Shown: piece by piece, positions 1-10,204 of the stretch
Position numbering within the stretch: position 1 is the stretch's first letter
Layout: each line of letters opens with the position of its first letter
NCBI GenBank assembly: GCA_947095585.1
Contig: OX352762.1
Coordinates: 7,419,969-7,483,968 of the forward strand
Length of the DNA stretch: 64,000 bases
Direction of reading: 5' to 3'
Origin: Nephrocerus scutellatus
Taxonomy: Eukaryota > Arthropoda > Insecta > Diptera > Pipunculidae
Translations under genes and position numbers: made by a program
The notes under the pieces: model-generated
Told to the model about the DNA's origin: nothing
The model's input: the letters and a program-made list of their open reading frames with translations, nothing else
Database searches by the model: none

Positions 1-184
1 ATTATAACAACAATCAACTTAGGGATCCTTGCGAATGGTAATTCAAAGAAAACTACAATCTGCTTTGTGACATATCTGTCATTCTGTCATTATGTCATCC
101 AATAGCAAAATGGCTGAATGACATATCTCATTATTGAATTGACAAATGCAACGACTATTTTAAACTTATCCGAAAGCTTTGATT

Positions 185-440
185 GAGCTGAAGAGCTGAA
201 ATTCTATGAGTGTCTAAGTCCAAAATGGCCTTTTTTATATATTCCGCTTATGACGCGTGTGGCGGTTGTCGCGTGTGATCGGTTGACATTTTTTTATCTT
301 TTCTTCTTTGAGGTCATTCTAATCAACTTCCACACGACCTAGAGGGCTGAAATTTTGTGAGCGGCCTAATGTAAGGGCCAATTTTAATATCCCGCGTTTA
401 ACGTGTGTGGCGCGTGTGAAGCGTAAAATAAAGAAAATAC
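185..440 (+). repeat. Dispersed repeat family B (about two units)
   Basis: Two imperfect units share a 'gctgaaatt(t/c)t(a/g)tgag' block followed by a 'gcgtgtggcg...gcgtgtga' block. The same unit recurs on the minus strand at 52437-52640 and 60040-60300, next to 'acctcaaa(g/a)' and 'atggaagttggtt' blocks. No coding frame is convincing. It is a non-autonomous repeat of unknown class. The 52.6 kb copy ends in the same terminus as family A, so the two may be one superfamily. Boundaries are approximate. Confidence 0.55.
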
Positions 441-929
441 TTTGAAAAAGCCCCGACCTCAAAAACAGATATTTTGGCGCTTAATACCAAATAATTAGGG
501 ACTGTGTGGCGTGTTTCGATGTATGCATAAAAGTTTACACCCGAAAAACTAAGTTTTATTTTACATTTACTTGTTATAGGTGAAACTACGCGCGGTGAGG
601 AGAAAATTAAGTACGGTATCAAAAATAATTTTGTGTTGTGATTTTGAGTCACATTGTTGGTCATATTATTTTGTTACATTTTTAAATTTTGAGAACTTTT
701 GGGGGTCTTTTGAGGATCCTTTGGGGGTCTTTTGGGTAGTTTTTTTTTCTAGATTTCCCGTAGCTTTACTTAGAAGTGCCGAAAGGATGCCATCTGGTCC
801 TGGTACCTTGTAGGTTTGTATTTTTTTTGTGTCCATTCTATCCTTTCATAGTTTACTTTTTTTCTATAGGATTTGTTTTTCTAGTCGTGGTTAGGACTAA
901 TTCGTATGTGTCTTTTGTTGTATTTTTAA
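441..929. other. No gene seen
   Basis: This stretch is AT-rich with short chance frames only. A small block of the 'gggggtcttttg' minisatellite motif sits at 699-738, as in the larger array at 1.47-2.0 kb. Confidence 0.5.
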
Positions 930-1430
930 ATTCTCTATACACTTGCCCGTGTGTTTGTGGGTTTGTGGGCTTGTGGGTTTGTAGATTTGTGGATTTGTGT
1001 GTCATGGAATCTTGCGATCAATTTTTAACCCACTTCCTACAGACCGATTTTATTGAAATTTGGCACACATGTATATCTCCCATGACAACACTTTCTATTA
1101 AAATTTGAGGCCCCTCGGGCCACGGGGTCGGGGGGCTCCCATACAAATATTTTACAAAATTTACCCGATTTTCTTTAAATTTTGTACACATGTGTGTCTT
1201 CGATGGAAAACACTTTTTGTAATTAATTTGGAGCGATCGGCCCCTTGGGGACCCCAATATACAATTTTAAAATCTCGCTATATCGCATCAGATCACGGCA
1301 AAGTATGAGCTCTGTGCTTTGTGAGCAGCGCTGGTCGCTGCCGCTGCGGCATTTGGTGGATGATTTTGCCATTTGCCGATTAGAGAATTTACAAGAAAAA
1401 TTTTAATTTTTATGGGTTGTTTTTTTATTT
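930..1430 (+). repeat. Dispersed repeat family A, copy 1
   Basis: The copy begins with the family terminus 'aaattctctata' and then runs through units containing 'ttaacccacttcc', 'cccgattttctt', 'acacatgtgtgtcttcgatg' and 'gatcggcccc'. It is nearly the reverse complement of 22050-22615, including the 'atcagatcacggcaaag' and 'gccgctgcggcatttggtg' blocks. There is no protein. The family is built from internally repeated blocks of roughly 100-130 bp and is present at least six more times in this window. It could be a non-autonomous Helitron-like element, or a LINE/SINE read from its 3' end; the class is unresolved. Confidence 0.7.
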
Positions 1431-1469
1431 TGAATCCAAGAACTAAGTCATTTCTCAACTGATTTGTAT

Positions 1470-1995
1470 GAAATTCGGTATGGTCTTCTGGGGAGTCTTT
1501 TGAGGGTCTTTGGTGGTCTTTTGATGGTCCTTTGGGGGCCTTTTGAGGGACTTGAGGGTCTTTATGAGGCTTTTGTGGGTCTTCTGAGAAGTCTTTTAAT
1601 GATCTTTTGAAGGTTTTTGAGGCTCCTTTAAGGGTCTGTTAAGGATCTTTTGGGGGTCTTTAATGATTCTTTTGAGAGTCTTTTCATGCCCTTTTCTTAG
1701 TTTTTTCACGGTTTTTTAGCGTCTTTTGAGGGTATTTTGGGGTCTTTTGTGGGTCTTTTGGGGGTCTTTCGGTGGTCCTTTGAGGGTCATTTGGTGGTAT
1801 TTTGGCGGTCTTTATGGGGTCTTTTGGGATCGTCTGGTGGTGTTTTGAAGATCTTTTGGGGAACTTTGTTTGGGGTCCTTTGAGGGTATTTTGGGGGTCC
1901 TTTGGGGTCCTTTGGGAGTCTTTTTGGGGGTTTTGGGGTCTTCTGGTGTCCTTTTGGGGGTCTTTCGAGGGTCTTTTGGGGAACTTTGATCGGGG
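1470..1995 (+). repeat. Degenerate GGTCTTTTGGGG minisatellite
   Basis: The stretch is made of degenerate copies of an 11-13 base motif, 'gggtcttttgggg', with many variants. The opposite strand gives artificial lysine/proline-rich frames (KDPQKTP-like) that are by-products of the repeat. The array lies immediately downstream, on the minus strand, of a Helitron helicase remnant. The same motif in reverse complement forms a longer array at 5270-6176. Confidence 0.85.
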
Positions 1996-1999
1996 TCTT

Positions 2000-2280
2000 C
2001 TAGTACGCGCACTTTTTTTTATTTGTTTTATTGTCTGGCGCGTAAACAAACAAAGCTGATGGTTTTCCGACACTGAAACAGGCGGCATACAATTGACCAT
2101 GCGAGAAGTATAGATTTTCATGGTTAATGCCCCAAACACTAAATGACTGCCCTTGTGATTTGCTTATTTTAATTGCGAATGCAAACCGCAACCCAAAACT
2201 GCTAGCGTTTACAGAATAATGGCATGTCGGTCGGAATCATTGGGATGCGTTGTCAGATCGCAAAAGAAAGACAGTGCAAA
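2000..2280 (-). pseudogene. Helitron RepHel helicase C-terminal remnant
   Basis: Read on the minus strand, the segment gives the hallmark C-terminal Helitron PIF1-like helicase motifs. First comes IPMIPTDMPLFCKR, then (after a frameshift) FAIKISKSQGQS, ENLYFSHGQLYAAC and VGKPSALFVYAPDNKT. In intact Helitrons this helicase unwinds DNA for rolling-circle transposition. Only about 90 codons remain, with at least one frameshift and an in-frame stop, so it is dead. The Rep endonuclease and the helicase N-terminal motifs are absent. The upstream boundary with the RTE remnant is blurred between 2270 and 2340. The coding end runs into the minisatellite at 1.47-2.0 kb. Confidence 0.85.
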
Positions 2281-2842
2281 TGGATCATCTGTCAAACGAC
2301 ATTTGCGCACTTAGCGCGTACTATTGGAATCTTTTCGAATAGAACTGAAATAAAGACTTTTGTTGTTATGGGTGCCAATGTACTGCCTGAATACTGGCTC
2401 CCTAGTCCCTATTTATTTTGGCACTGATATCCCCCAGAATGATTTTTACGTCATACTAAGTGCAGGTATGGAGGTCCCGTTCGCCTGATTCAAAGAATTC
2501 TTCTTTTTCATCATCTGGGGAATCCTCTGTAGGTGCCTCAACGTTTATGAGGCTTATGTTTTAAATTTGCCCCGCACGCGAAGGGTGCATAGCAGTTCAT
2601 TTATTGCTTTATTGCTCAAAAAGCCGATAACGGTGGGTTTCATTCTTTTGCTGACTAGAAACCCCACCCCGAGCACATGATGTCTTGCATGACAGCTGTA
2701 ATATAAGTCATATTCTGATTTTTGTAAGACACCATTCCCCGTCCACCGCATCTCTTGGATTGCTGTTATGTCAGCCTTATATTTAGACAGGATATCGACC
2801 AGCTGCTGTGCAGCTCTAGCTCTATACAGTGAGCGTACGTTT
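2281..2842 (-). pseudogene. RTE-like LINE endonuclease domain remnant
   Basis: On the minus strand the sequence reads VRSLYRARAAQQLVD, KADITAIQEMRWTGNG, LYYSCHARHHVLGVGFLV, LLCTLRVRGKFK and, in a shifted frame, REPVFRQYIGTHNNKSL. This is the endonuclease/exonuclease/phosphatase domain found in RTE-type LINEs (often auto-named craniofacial development protein 2-like). The QEMRWTG block carries the catalytic glutamate. Frameshifts occur near 2550 and 2500. The reverse transcriptase is missing: downstream the sequence switches to Helitron helicase, so the element is a truncated fragment. Confidence 0.8.
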
Positions 2843-5265
2843 CATGAGAAAATTCTTAAATCGTTTAGCCGTTTTCGTTGCCGTCGTGCTCGTCGTCGTT
2901 CATCAGTGTATCCAAGGCTAATTTTGGGTTCCGTAATGATAATTTTTTACGGGCGAGCCTTACTTTGAAGTGACTAGCCCGATCATTCAGGTTTTCCTGC
3001 ATTGGAGGAAAATTACCGGCGGCCACCAAGTGGAGGTTTGATCGCACTTCCACCAGTCAGTTATTTTTGTTAGTTTTTGTTACGGCCACCTGCAATTCTA
3101 GAGCATTCTGTGTTATTCCCCCTATTCTGCTGATGGCTGACCGCCGAAATTGGCCCATTACCGGATATTTAATAAAAATGCGAACAAGAAAATCACGACA
3201 GTCTCCAACGACCTCAAGCAGCAAAAGAACAAAGGAAGTTGAGTGACATTTATGACAAAGTTCATCAAACAAATGGAGGGGTGTGTTCAATAACATACAT
3301 ATCGTACATTCCGAAACAGCCTGTTATCTAAGTGACACAAAAATGATTTGATTTGATTTGATGTGACAATGACATGTTATCAAATTTGAGGTCATGGCCT
3401 GAGTGGAAAATATTATTTGAAAGGATTTAGCCTTATTCTTATGCATCATCAACCACCCACCACGACATCGCCGCCGCTCCTTCATTAACGATTTGACAAG
3501 TCAGTGAAGCAACGCATTGACATTTCCCCGCATATTAGCAAACGACCTCCACACACACACACACACAAAAGAACAATATTCATTGGGTTGTGTCAGCTAT
3601 AAAATGTGTCACCCATAGTTCCTTGATTTTTATGTCCATACTGCACCGCAAACCCGAGTATTTTGCGCATTCGCGTATGGTCGGTCGGCTGTTAAAAGTA
3701 CAACAAAGAGTCGGCGGCTTCACCTTCCTTCGCATTAGGACTGAGATAAAAAACGGAGCTACGGAAATTTTGGAAAATTGGAAAACTTTGAGGATTTTTA
3801 TGTGAAAATATTAATAAAACGAGAAAGTCGACGTCGTCAGCGAAGAAGTGTACGTACATTTGTGCATGAAGTGGAAGTGGGCAACAAAAAAAAAGCCAAC
3901 CCGTAGTCCTCTGCCTCGCAACTGTCAAGCAACTGGGAAGCAACAAACCACGATTGTTGCTGCTGCAAGTGTTGCAGTAAAATTCTTTGTCTCATCGTTC
4001 GCGCTGCACACTTAACCTTTGACTTTTTTGTCAGTTTTGCTTAACTTTTCGACTTTTCGTACGGGGCGCGGCTGATGACTGCCTTATCGTGCCGCAGTGC
4101 GCGTACTTAAATCCTAAAATTTATATTTTGTCATTTAAATTGTTCCCAAGAGAAAGAAAGGAAGAATGGATGGCAAGAAATACCGCTCTCCATTGTAGCT
4201 GATGCTCCCCAATGCAGAACAAAAAGTGCCAAGAGGAGTTACGTATGTGGTTTTGAAAAGGAATTTTTCCGTATGCGAGCCAGCTCGCGTTGAGTGAAAT
4301 TCCAGAAGGAATATTGTTTTTTTTTTTTTTTTGTGGCCCAGAAAGCAAGAAAACCGCTGAAGGATCACAGTGTGGAGGTTGGGGCATCATTAAAAGTTAA
4401 AGACTCTCTATGCTATGTGTGTAATATGCATGCAGCTGTGCGACCGCCAAATCTCTTCTAACTCGCAAAGAGTTTGCTGAAGGAAAAACTTCAACTTCCG
4501 CCGCTACTCATGACCACATCCTCCAAATCCTCCTCGACTGCACTGCTTCATAAAAAATAAAAATTCCTCCAACGGTCGAAGGTGAAAACATAAAGAAGAA
4601 AATGCAGAGTACACGCAAAAATCCTCATTCCTCAGGAAGCAAATCCTGTCAACAACAAAAAACGAAAAAACCAAAAAAAAAACGAGGAGGAAGAAGAGAA
4701 AACCCTGACATAGGCTGACGCTGAAAGCGTTTTTAATTATTCGCGCAAACGAAGCAAAAGCCGCTCTACGATGTGTGGCGGTATAGGTATCCGCAAATAA
4801 AAACAAAAGTTCTGTTAGAAAAAGACATGCGAGTGTCTGCCGCCGCCAAGTGTCAAGTGCCAAGCGACGCACACTTTCACACACAAGGAGTTGTCATAAA
4901 TGCAGAGTGCTATGTTTTCAGCTTTGCTTGCATAAATTCTGACTCGAACGGACGGAACGGACAGAGTTGAAATGTCACCCCATGCGGAAAAGTTAGCTCT
5001 TTTAGTCTGGCGGAAAATTCGCTGATTTGGAATTTCCACTGAATCGTCTTCCTCGTGCTCAGCTGTCCACTCAGCACATACATGTGGGACCTAGTACAAC
5101 TCTATCTATGACATATTGTCAGAATCGTTGTAACAGTTGCAGGCTGCTAGTCCAAATGGATAAAAGTCTCTAATTACAGTAATGCGCAAAAAGTTTGATG
5201 TAGACTCTATATTCTATATTCTGCATCTGCATATAAAATAAATATTTAAAATGCTTTTATTGAAG
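2843..5265. other. No gene recognised; simple repeats
   Basis: About 2.4 kb holds only chance frames. It contains an (ATTTG)n tract near 3344, a (CA)n tract at 3550-3568, a poly-T run at 4315-4332 and an A-rich stretch near 4640-4700. A minus-strand frame at 2865-3053 could be leader sequence of the RTE remnant, but no family motif supports that. No splice-bounded coding exon is convincing. Confidence 0.5.
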
Positions 5266-5269
5266 CCCC

Positions 5270-6176
5270 CCAAAAGATAGAAAATAAAATAGGTGGTAGA
5301 TCTGGAGCAGCTAGAACTAGAAAGATCCTCACGAAACCCCCTCGAGACCATCCTGCAGACTACCTAAAGACCCTCTCAAAATCCCCTCAAGACCACCCCA
5401 AGACAGCCTAAAAACCTTTATAATATCCCCTCAAGACCCCAATCACGACCCTCTCTAAATCCCCTCAAGATCCCCTCAAGACCACCTAAGGACCTTCTCA
5501 AGACCCCACTAAAGATCCTCACGAAACCCTCTCGGGACCATCCTCAAGACTACCTAAAGACTCCCTCAAAACACTCTCAAAACCACCTAAAGACCCCTTC
5601 AAGACTCCTTTCACGACCCTCTCAAAATCACCTCAAGAGCCCCTCAAAACCTTCGTATGACCCCCTTAAGACTTCACTCAAGCCCCTTTCAAAATCTTCT
5701 CAAGACCACCTAAGGACTGCCTCAAGATCTCAATAAAGATCCTCACAAAACTCCCTCGAGACCAACTGAAGACCATCCCACGATACCTTCTAAGAACCCA
5801 TCAAAACCCCACTCAAGATTCCCTTAAAACCCCCATAAAACCCTCTTAAGAACCTACTCAAGACCATCTAAGAACCCCTCAAGACCCCTCTCAAAACCCC
5901 TTCAAAACCCTGCTCAAATTTTCCTCTCAAAACCCTCTTAAGACCCCACTCAAGACCCTCTCAAACCCCATTAAGAACTCCACAAAACTTTCTCAAGACT
6001 CTACTCAAGAAACTCTCAAAATCCCCTCAACACTACCTAAAGACTCACTCAAGGCCCGACTAAATATCCACACAAAACTCCCTCAAGACCCTCTCAAGAC
6101 TTCTTAAAGACCCCCCTCATGATCCCCTTAAGACTCAACTCACGACCCTCTCAGAACCCACTTAAGCCTTCCTCAA
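5270..6176 (-). repeat. CCTCAAGACCACC minisatellite (reverse of the 1.5 kb array)
   Basis: Roughly 900 bp consist of degenerate copies of 'ccctcaagaccacctaaaga'. This is the reverse complement of the GGTCTTTTGGGG motif at 1470-1995. The array has no coding frame and ends directly at a 5'-truncated SINE. Confidence 0.85.
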
Positions 6177-6357
6177 GGAGAGTAATTATAATACCTTGTC
6201 ACGGAAAGCTTCTCAATTCGCCGTTCGGATCCGGCCTTAAATTGTAGGTCCTTCCATTTGTGTCCAAAAATTAGCATGTGCAGCACAAATGGTCGCGAGA
6301 AGTTAGGCCTTGGACCGCAATGGTCTGTCGTGCCAAATATTATTATTATTGTTGTCT
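6177..6357 (+). mobile_element. tRNA-derived SINE, 5'-truncated copy
   Basis: It matches the body of the SINE at 11076-11380 from 'gagagtaat' through 'cttgtcacggaaagcttctc', 'cgccgttcggatccggcc' and 'cacaaatggtcgcgagaag', to the short (ATT)n tail. The tRNA-like head with the A and B boxes is missing, the usual result of incomplete reverse transcription. It is followed directly by a LINE C-terminal remnant. Confidence 0.85.
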
Positions 6358-6960
6358 CGACCGAAGGTAGAATCGAACAGGACATTATCAACCGAATCGG
6401 CAAAGCCAATTCAGTGTTTGGAATAATGTTCACAGATATGGATCAGCTTAGAGACCAAGCTGCGACTTTTTCGTTCAAATGTTGAATCTGTGCTGTTGTA
6501 TGAGTGCAGCTCTTGGAAGGTGACCCCTACGATCACAAAAAGATTACAAACGTTCTTAAATATGTGCCTACGGAACATCTTAAGGGTTTTCTGGCCTTAC
6601 CGTATTTCTAACGAACATTTTTACCAGAAAACGGGTCAGGAATCAATAGGCACAACAATCCAACGACGGAAGTGGCAGTGGATTGGTCATACACTCCGAA
6701 AAGGCGACAGTTCCATAGCAAACTACGCAATGCAATGGAATCCGTTATCTCAGGATGGTAGAAGAACCGGTCGTCCGAGAAACAAATGGCGCAGAACAGT
6801 TGAGAAAGAGTCACGGCAATTGGGAAAGAGTTGAAGAGAGCTGAAGCACGCGATGGCGCGTCGGCGTAGTAGAGGCCCTTGGACCAACAAGGTGATATAG
6901 GACATAAAGAAAAGAAAAGAAAAGAATGCCGAGGCAAACTCCGGATCATTGTTCGTATAT
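6358..6960 (+). pseudogene. LINE ORF2 C-terminal domain remnant
   Basis: The frame reads EGRIEQDIINRIGKANSVFG and then, shifted, VLLYECSSWKVT, LQTFLNMCLRNIL, RRKWQWIGHTLRK and DGRRTGRPRNKWRRTVEKE. These match the region after the reverse transcriptase in CR1/RTE-like LINE proteins, with the conserved W-IGH-LR and RGRPKxTW-like blocks. The endonuclease and the RT core are absent. At least one frameshift near 6485 disables it. An (AAAG)n run follows near 6908. Confidence 0.75.
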
Positions 6961-7390
6961 GGACGACAGCTTCGTCCACATTTTGGCTGCGCTTTCACAA
7001 GTCAGTAGGAACTTCAACTGATGAAACTCCATCGACGATGTGCTGATCAATTGAGTCTTTTGATCCTTATGAGTCCATGTTGCAAGCGCTGCTACTTCTG
7101 TAGGCTTGGAAGATTCATTAAGAACACATTCAAGCTCGCTGGAACGTAGATATACGAGCAGCTACAATTTCCAAACCAAGAAATCTTTTCCAATAAGCTT
7201 CTGCAAAGAAATACCCTTATCCCATCTTAGTAAAGTTAATACTTTTCAGCAAAGATTTCGCAGAAATCTGTCATCATCATTTTGCAGTGAACACAACCCT
7301 TGCAGTGTGAAGGATTTATTTATACGTAGGTACGTACGGGACGAATTTTCGCCATTGCAAGTGATAGAGAGACATCTCTAAAGGGGATGG

Positions 7391-7527
7391 TTCGTTTGGA
7401 GAGTGGTCGATATTAGTGTCGATTCCGTAATTTTCGGGGTCGGTAAGTCTACCTCTATTGTGAGGCGGTCAGTGGATGGGGGTTGTCAAATTTTACAACT
7501 GAGCAACGCCGGGCAGCAACCAGCTAG
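7391..7527 (+). mobile_element. Putative Helitron 3' end
   Basis: The segment finishes with 'gagcaacgccgggcagcaac' followed by 'cagCTAG|T'. A short GC-rich block a few bases before a terminal CTAG that abuts a T is the canonical Helitron 3' end. No 5' end or protein belongs to it in an obvious way, so its left boundary is arbitrary. A Helitron helicase remnant at 2.0-2.3 kb shows the superfamily is present in this genome. Confidence 0.5.
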
Positions 7528-9428
7528 TATTCTATAAAACATTCCGATTCCTTTCCAAAAATTCCAAAATCTGCAACTCGACAAATTCAGGGCAAAAAAA
7601 TGTGGACCAATTTTTTCGCACAGCACTGTATGCTATGCGAAGTGCCAACAATGTTAAAACTGGTGCAACACCGTTGCAAAGGACCTTTCATCCGGCTTAG
7701 CGTTCTGCTTCAGAAATTGTTTCTCAACTTTGTTCCATTTGGTTGCAAAGCGCCGCAGGTCCTGCCATATGATGGTCGTGCGTCGGTTAATAAACAGCGT
7801 CCGTTCACTGTTCACTGTATACTGTTGTTACTGGTGATGGTGAAGCACGAGAAGCACACGAAATAAAAAAAAAAAACACCGGGATACCACTAAACAACAA
7901 CTTAACTAAAATTTACAAGCATCATCCTCATCTCCTACAGATTTACTCCTTTACTCCCATGTTCGTTCTATCCGACAGACAGGAGCGCGCAACTTTATGC
8001 TACCGCCGACCGCGTTTTGAAAATTAAAAATATTTCTCTCCCCCACATACACACACTGGTTGTCCTTAGTATATACTCCAGAACGAGGACAAACTGTATG
8101 CAAATAAGTGTTCGTATCTGTGTACATACGAGTATATATATGTCCTTCGCCTGTGCCCTGTGTATACGCTCCGGCTCCATCAACAACACGTAGTGGATTC
8201 CGATGCCGCGCAGTAAAAACTCTGCACGTTCATCACCACACAAGTGTAAGCGATGGAATGAGCGAATGGCGGGGAGGACAACAAGACAGGACGCCTAAGC
8301 ACACATACGTCATCATGCCACTTTGCAACTGATACACGCGCTCGGCGATGTGCTTCTTCTTCTACTGCTTTGCTCCTTAATGAACTCAATGAAACGGGTG
8401 GTTGATTTATTGCACTTGGCCGCCTCTCGGAATTATGTTGTTGCGGAAAACTTTAATAACTGAAGGACACAAACTTGTTGAACACACATTAAGTGCTTTC
8501 CAGAGCGACCAAGAGCAAGGAACCAGCTACAGCAGCAGCTGAAGGATGGAACGGGATTTCGAATTAATGAGATGAGGTTAGCATCATAGCGTGGCGTAGA
8601 CGACGACGACGACGGATGGTGGTGGTGGTGGTGGCGCTGGCGGTGAATAGTGCAGTGGTATGTGCGGCATCCCACTGGACTATATAATGCTAGTATATTG
8701 AGAACTCTTGGCCTGAATCCGGAATTAACTTTGTTTATCTATATCATGGTACTAAAGCTTAAGAGTGGTTTATGCTATCCATCATTGCATATGAGTGAGT
8801 GTGTGTATGCGATGAGAAAAGCGGTAAAAAAAAAAACTAACGAACGAACGACCAACCGAGCGATGTTTGAATTTCAGCTCAAACCACAAGCTTTTAAGCG
8901 CATCCTAACAGTAACAGTAAATTTAGATTATTGCATCGCCGTTGTAATCCAAACGATATGTTGCAGCATACCCCTTCTGTCATCTGTCACCCAGCCGTCA
9001 CACAGATTTCTATCCGCCAAAGGATTTTTATGTTACTACCAAAGTTTCAAACTTGAAATTTCTGACAGCAAATTCTAGAATCAACCATAATAGCTACGAT
9101 AGTAATGACACAAGACATTTTAAGGGTGGAGGGAACTGTTACCCTAATACAAATTTGTCGGCCATTCACGAAACTGTCCACTCAGAAAATGCAAAAATCT
9201 GATGGGAAATCCGAGCTTTAGTTTTTTAGAACAACCCTTTAGGGGTATTTTTGTAATATCACCTCCTGTCAACCAGATTTCACATCTGATATAAAAGCAG
9301 GAATCATTTGAGAGCGTGTATTCGGACACGAGCAGTTAGTCATCAGCAGAAAAATAGGAAGAATAACATGCGGTAGCGTATGCCGTATTCAAACTGGGTG
9401 GAGTACGATAGAACCTCCACGTGGTGGT
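7528..9428. other. No gene recognised
   Basis: There are short chance frames only. Simple repeats include an A-run near 7866, a GAC/GGT triplet tract at 8599-8638 and an A-run near 8827. No transposon protein motif or splice-bounded exon is evident. Confidence 0.5.
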
Positions 9429-9429
9429 C

Positions 9430-9945
9430 ACAGGATCACTCCAAAAAAATTACAAAAAATTGTGTCCATCAGTGATACACATGTGATTAAAATTTGAAGA
9501 AAATCGGGCTTATTTTTAAAAAAGATATATAAGCACCCCTCGGGCCTCTGGACCCGTTCACTCCAAACATTTTACAAAAAATTTTGTCCGTCGCAGATAC
9601 ACGTGTGTATAAAATTTAAAGAAAATCGGGTTAATTTTTTTAAAAAATTTGTATGGGGGCCCCAGGGGTCTCCAAAATTTTTACAAAAGGTGTTGCCCAT
9701 AGGAGATACACACGTATGCAAAATTTGAAAGAAATCGGGTAAATTTAAAAAAAAAAATTATATGGGCACCACTCGGGCGTCAGGGCCGAAATTTTAATAG
9801 AAAATGTTGTCACCACAAATACACATTTCAGTAAAATCGGGCTTTGGGAAGTGGGTTTAAAATGTATCGCAAGATTTCACTGTATACAGACAGACAGACA
9901 GACAAACACACGGGCACTCAAAGTTAATATAGAAAATTAAAAAAT
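9430..9945 (-). repeat. Dispersed repeat family A, copy 2
   Basis: It is a minus-strand copy recognised by repeated 'aaaatttgaagaaaatcgggc' type blocks, 'gatacacacgtatgcaaaattt' and 'cgcaagatttcactgtat', then a (CAGA)n tract and the terminus 'aaagttaatatagaaaattaa'. It is more diverged than the 0.9 and 22 kb copies and has three internal units. It is non-coding. Confidence 0.7.
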
Positions 9946-10195
9946 TGGTATGCTGTGCATATTGCATCTTGCATGCCAAATGTTGCATGTCATATGTTAG
10001 ATGTTTCATGTTTCATGTTGCATGTAGTATATTTCATATCTTATGTCGCATGTAGAATGTCTCATATTGTGTGCCGCATGCTGCAAGTTCCAAGTTAGGT
10101 GCGGGGCACATTACATGTGTGGCATGTGGCATGTATCATGTTCTATATTGCAAGTTGCATGTAGCATACTTCATGTTGCATAATGCATTGTAAAC
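9946..10195 (+). repeat. Degenerate TTGCATGT minisatellite
   Basis: About 250 bp consist of variants of 'ttgcatgttgcatgtagtat', a degenerate array with an 8-10 base period. It sits between a family A copy and the left arm of the foldback structure. There is no coding frame. Confidence 0.7.
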
Positions 10196-10204
10196 TAGGC
10201 AATT

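Noticed and set aside
1684..2139. Long lysine/proline-rich frame on the minus strand
   Set aside because: It is produced by translating the GGTCTTTTGGGG minisatellite and runs on into Helitron helicase in a different frame. Its composition is pure repeat.
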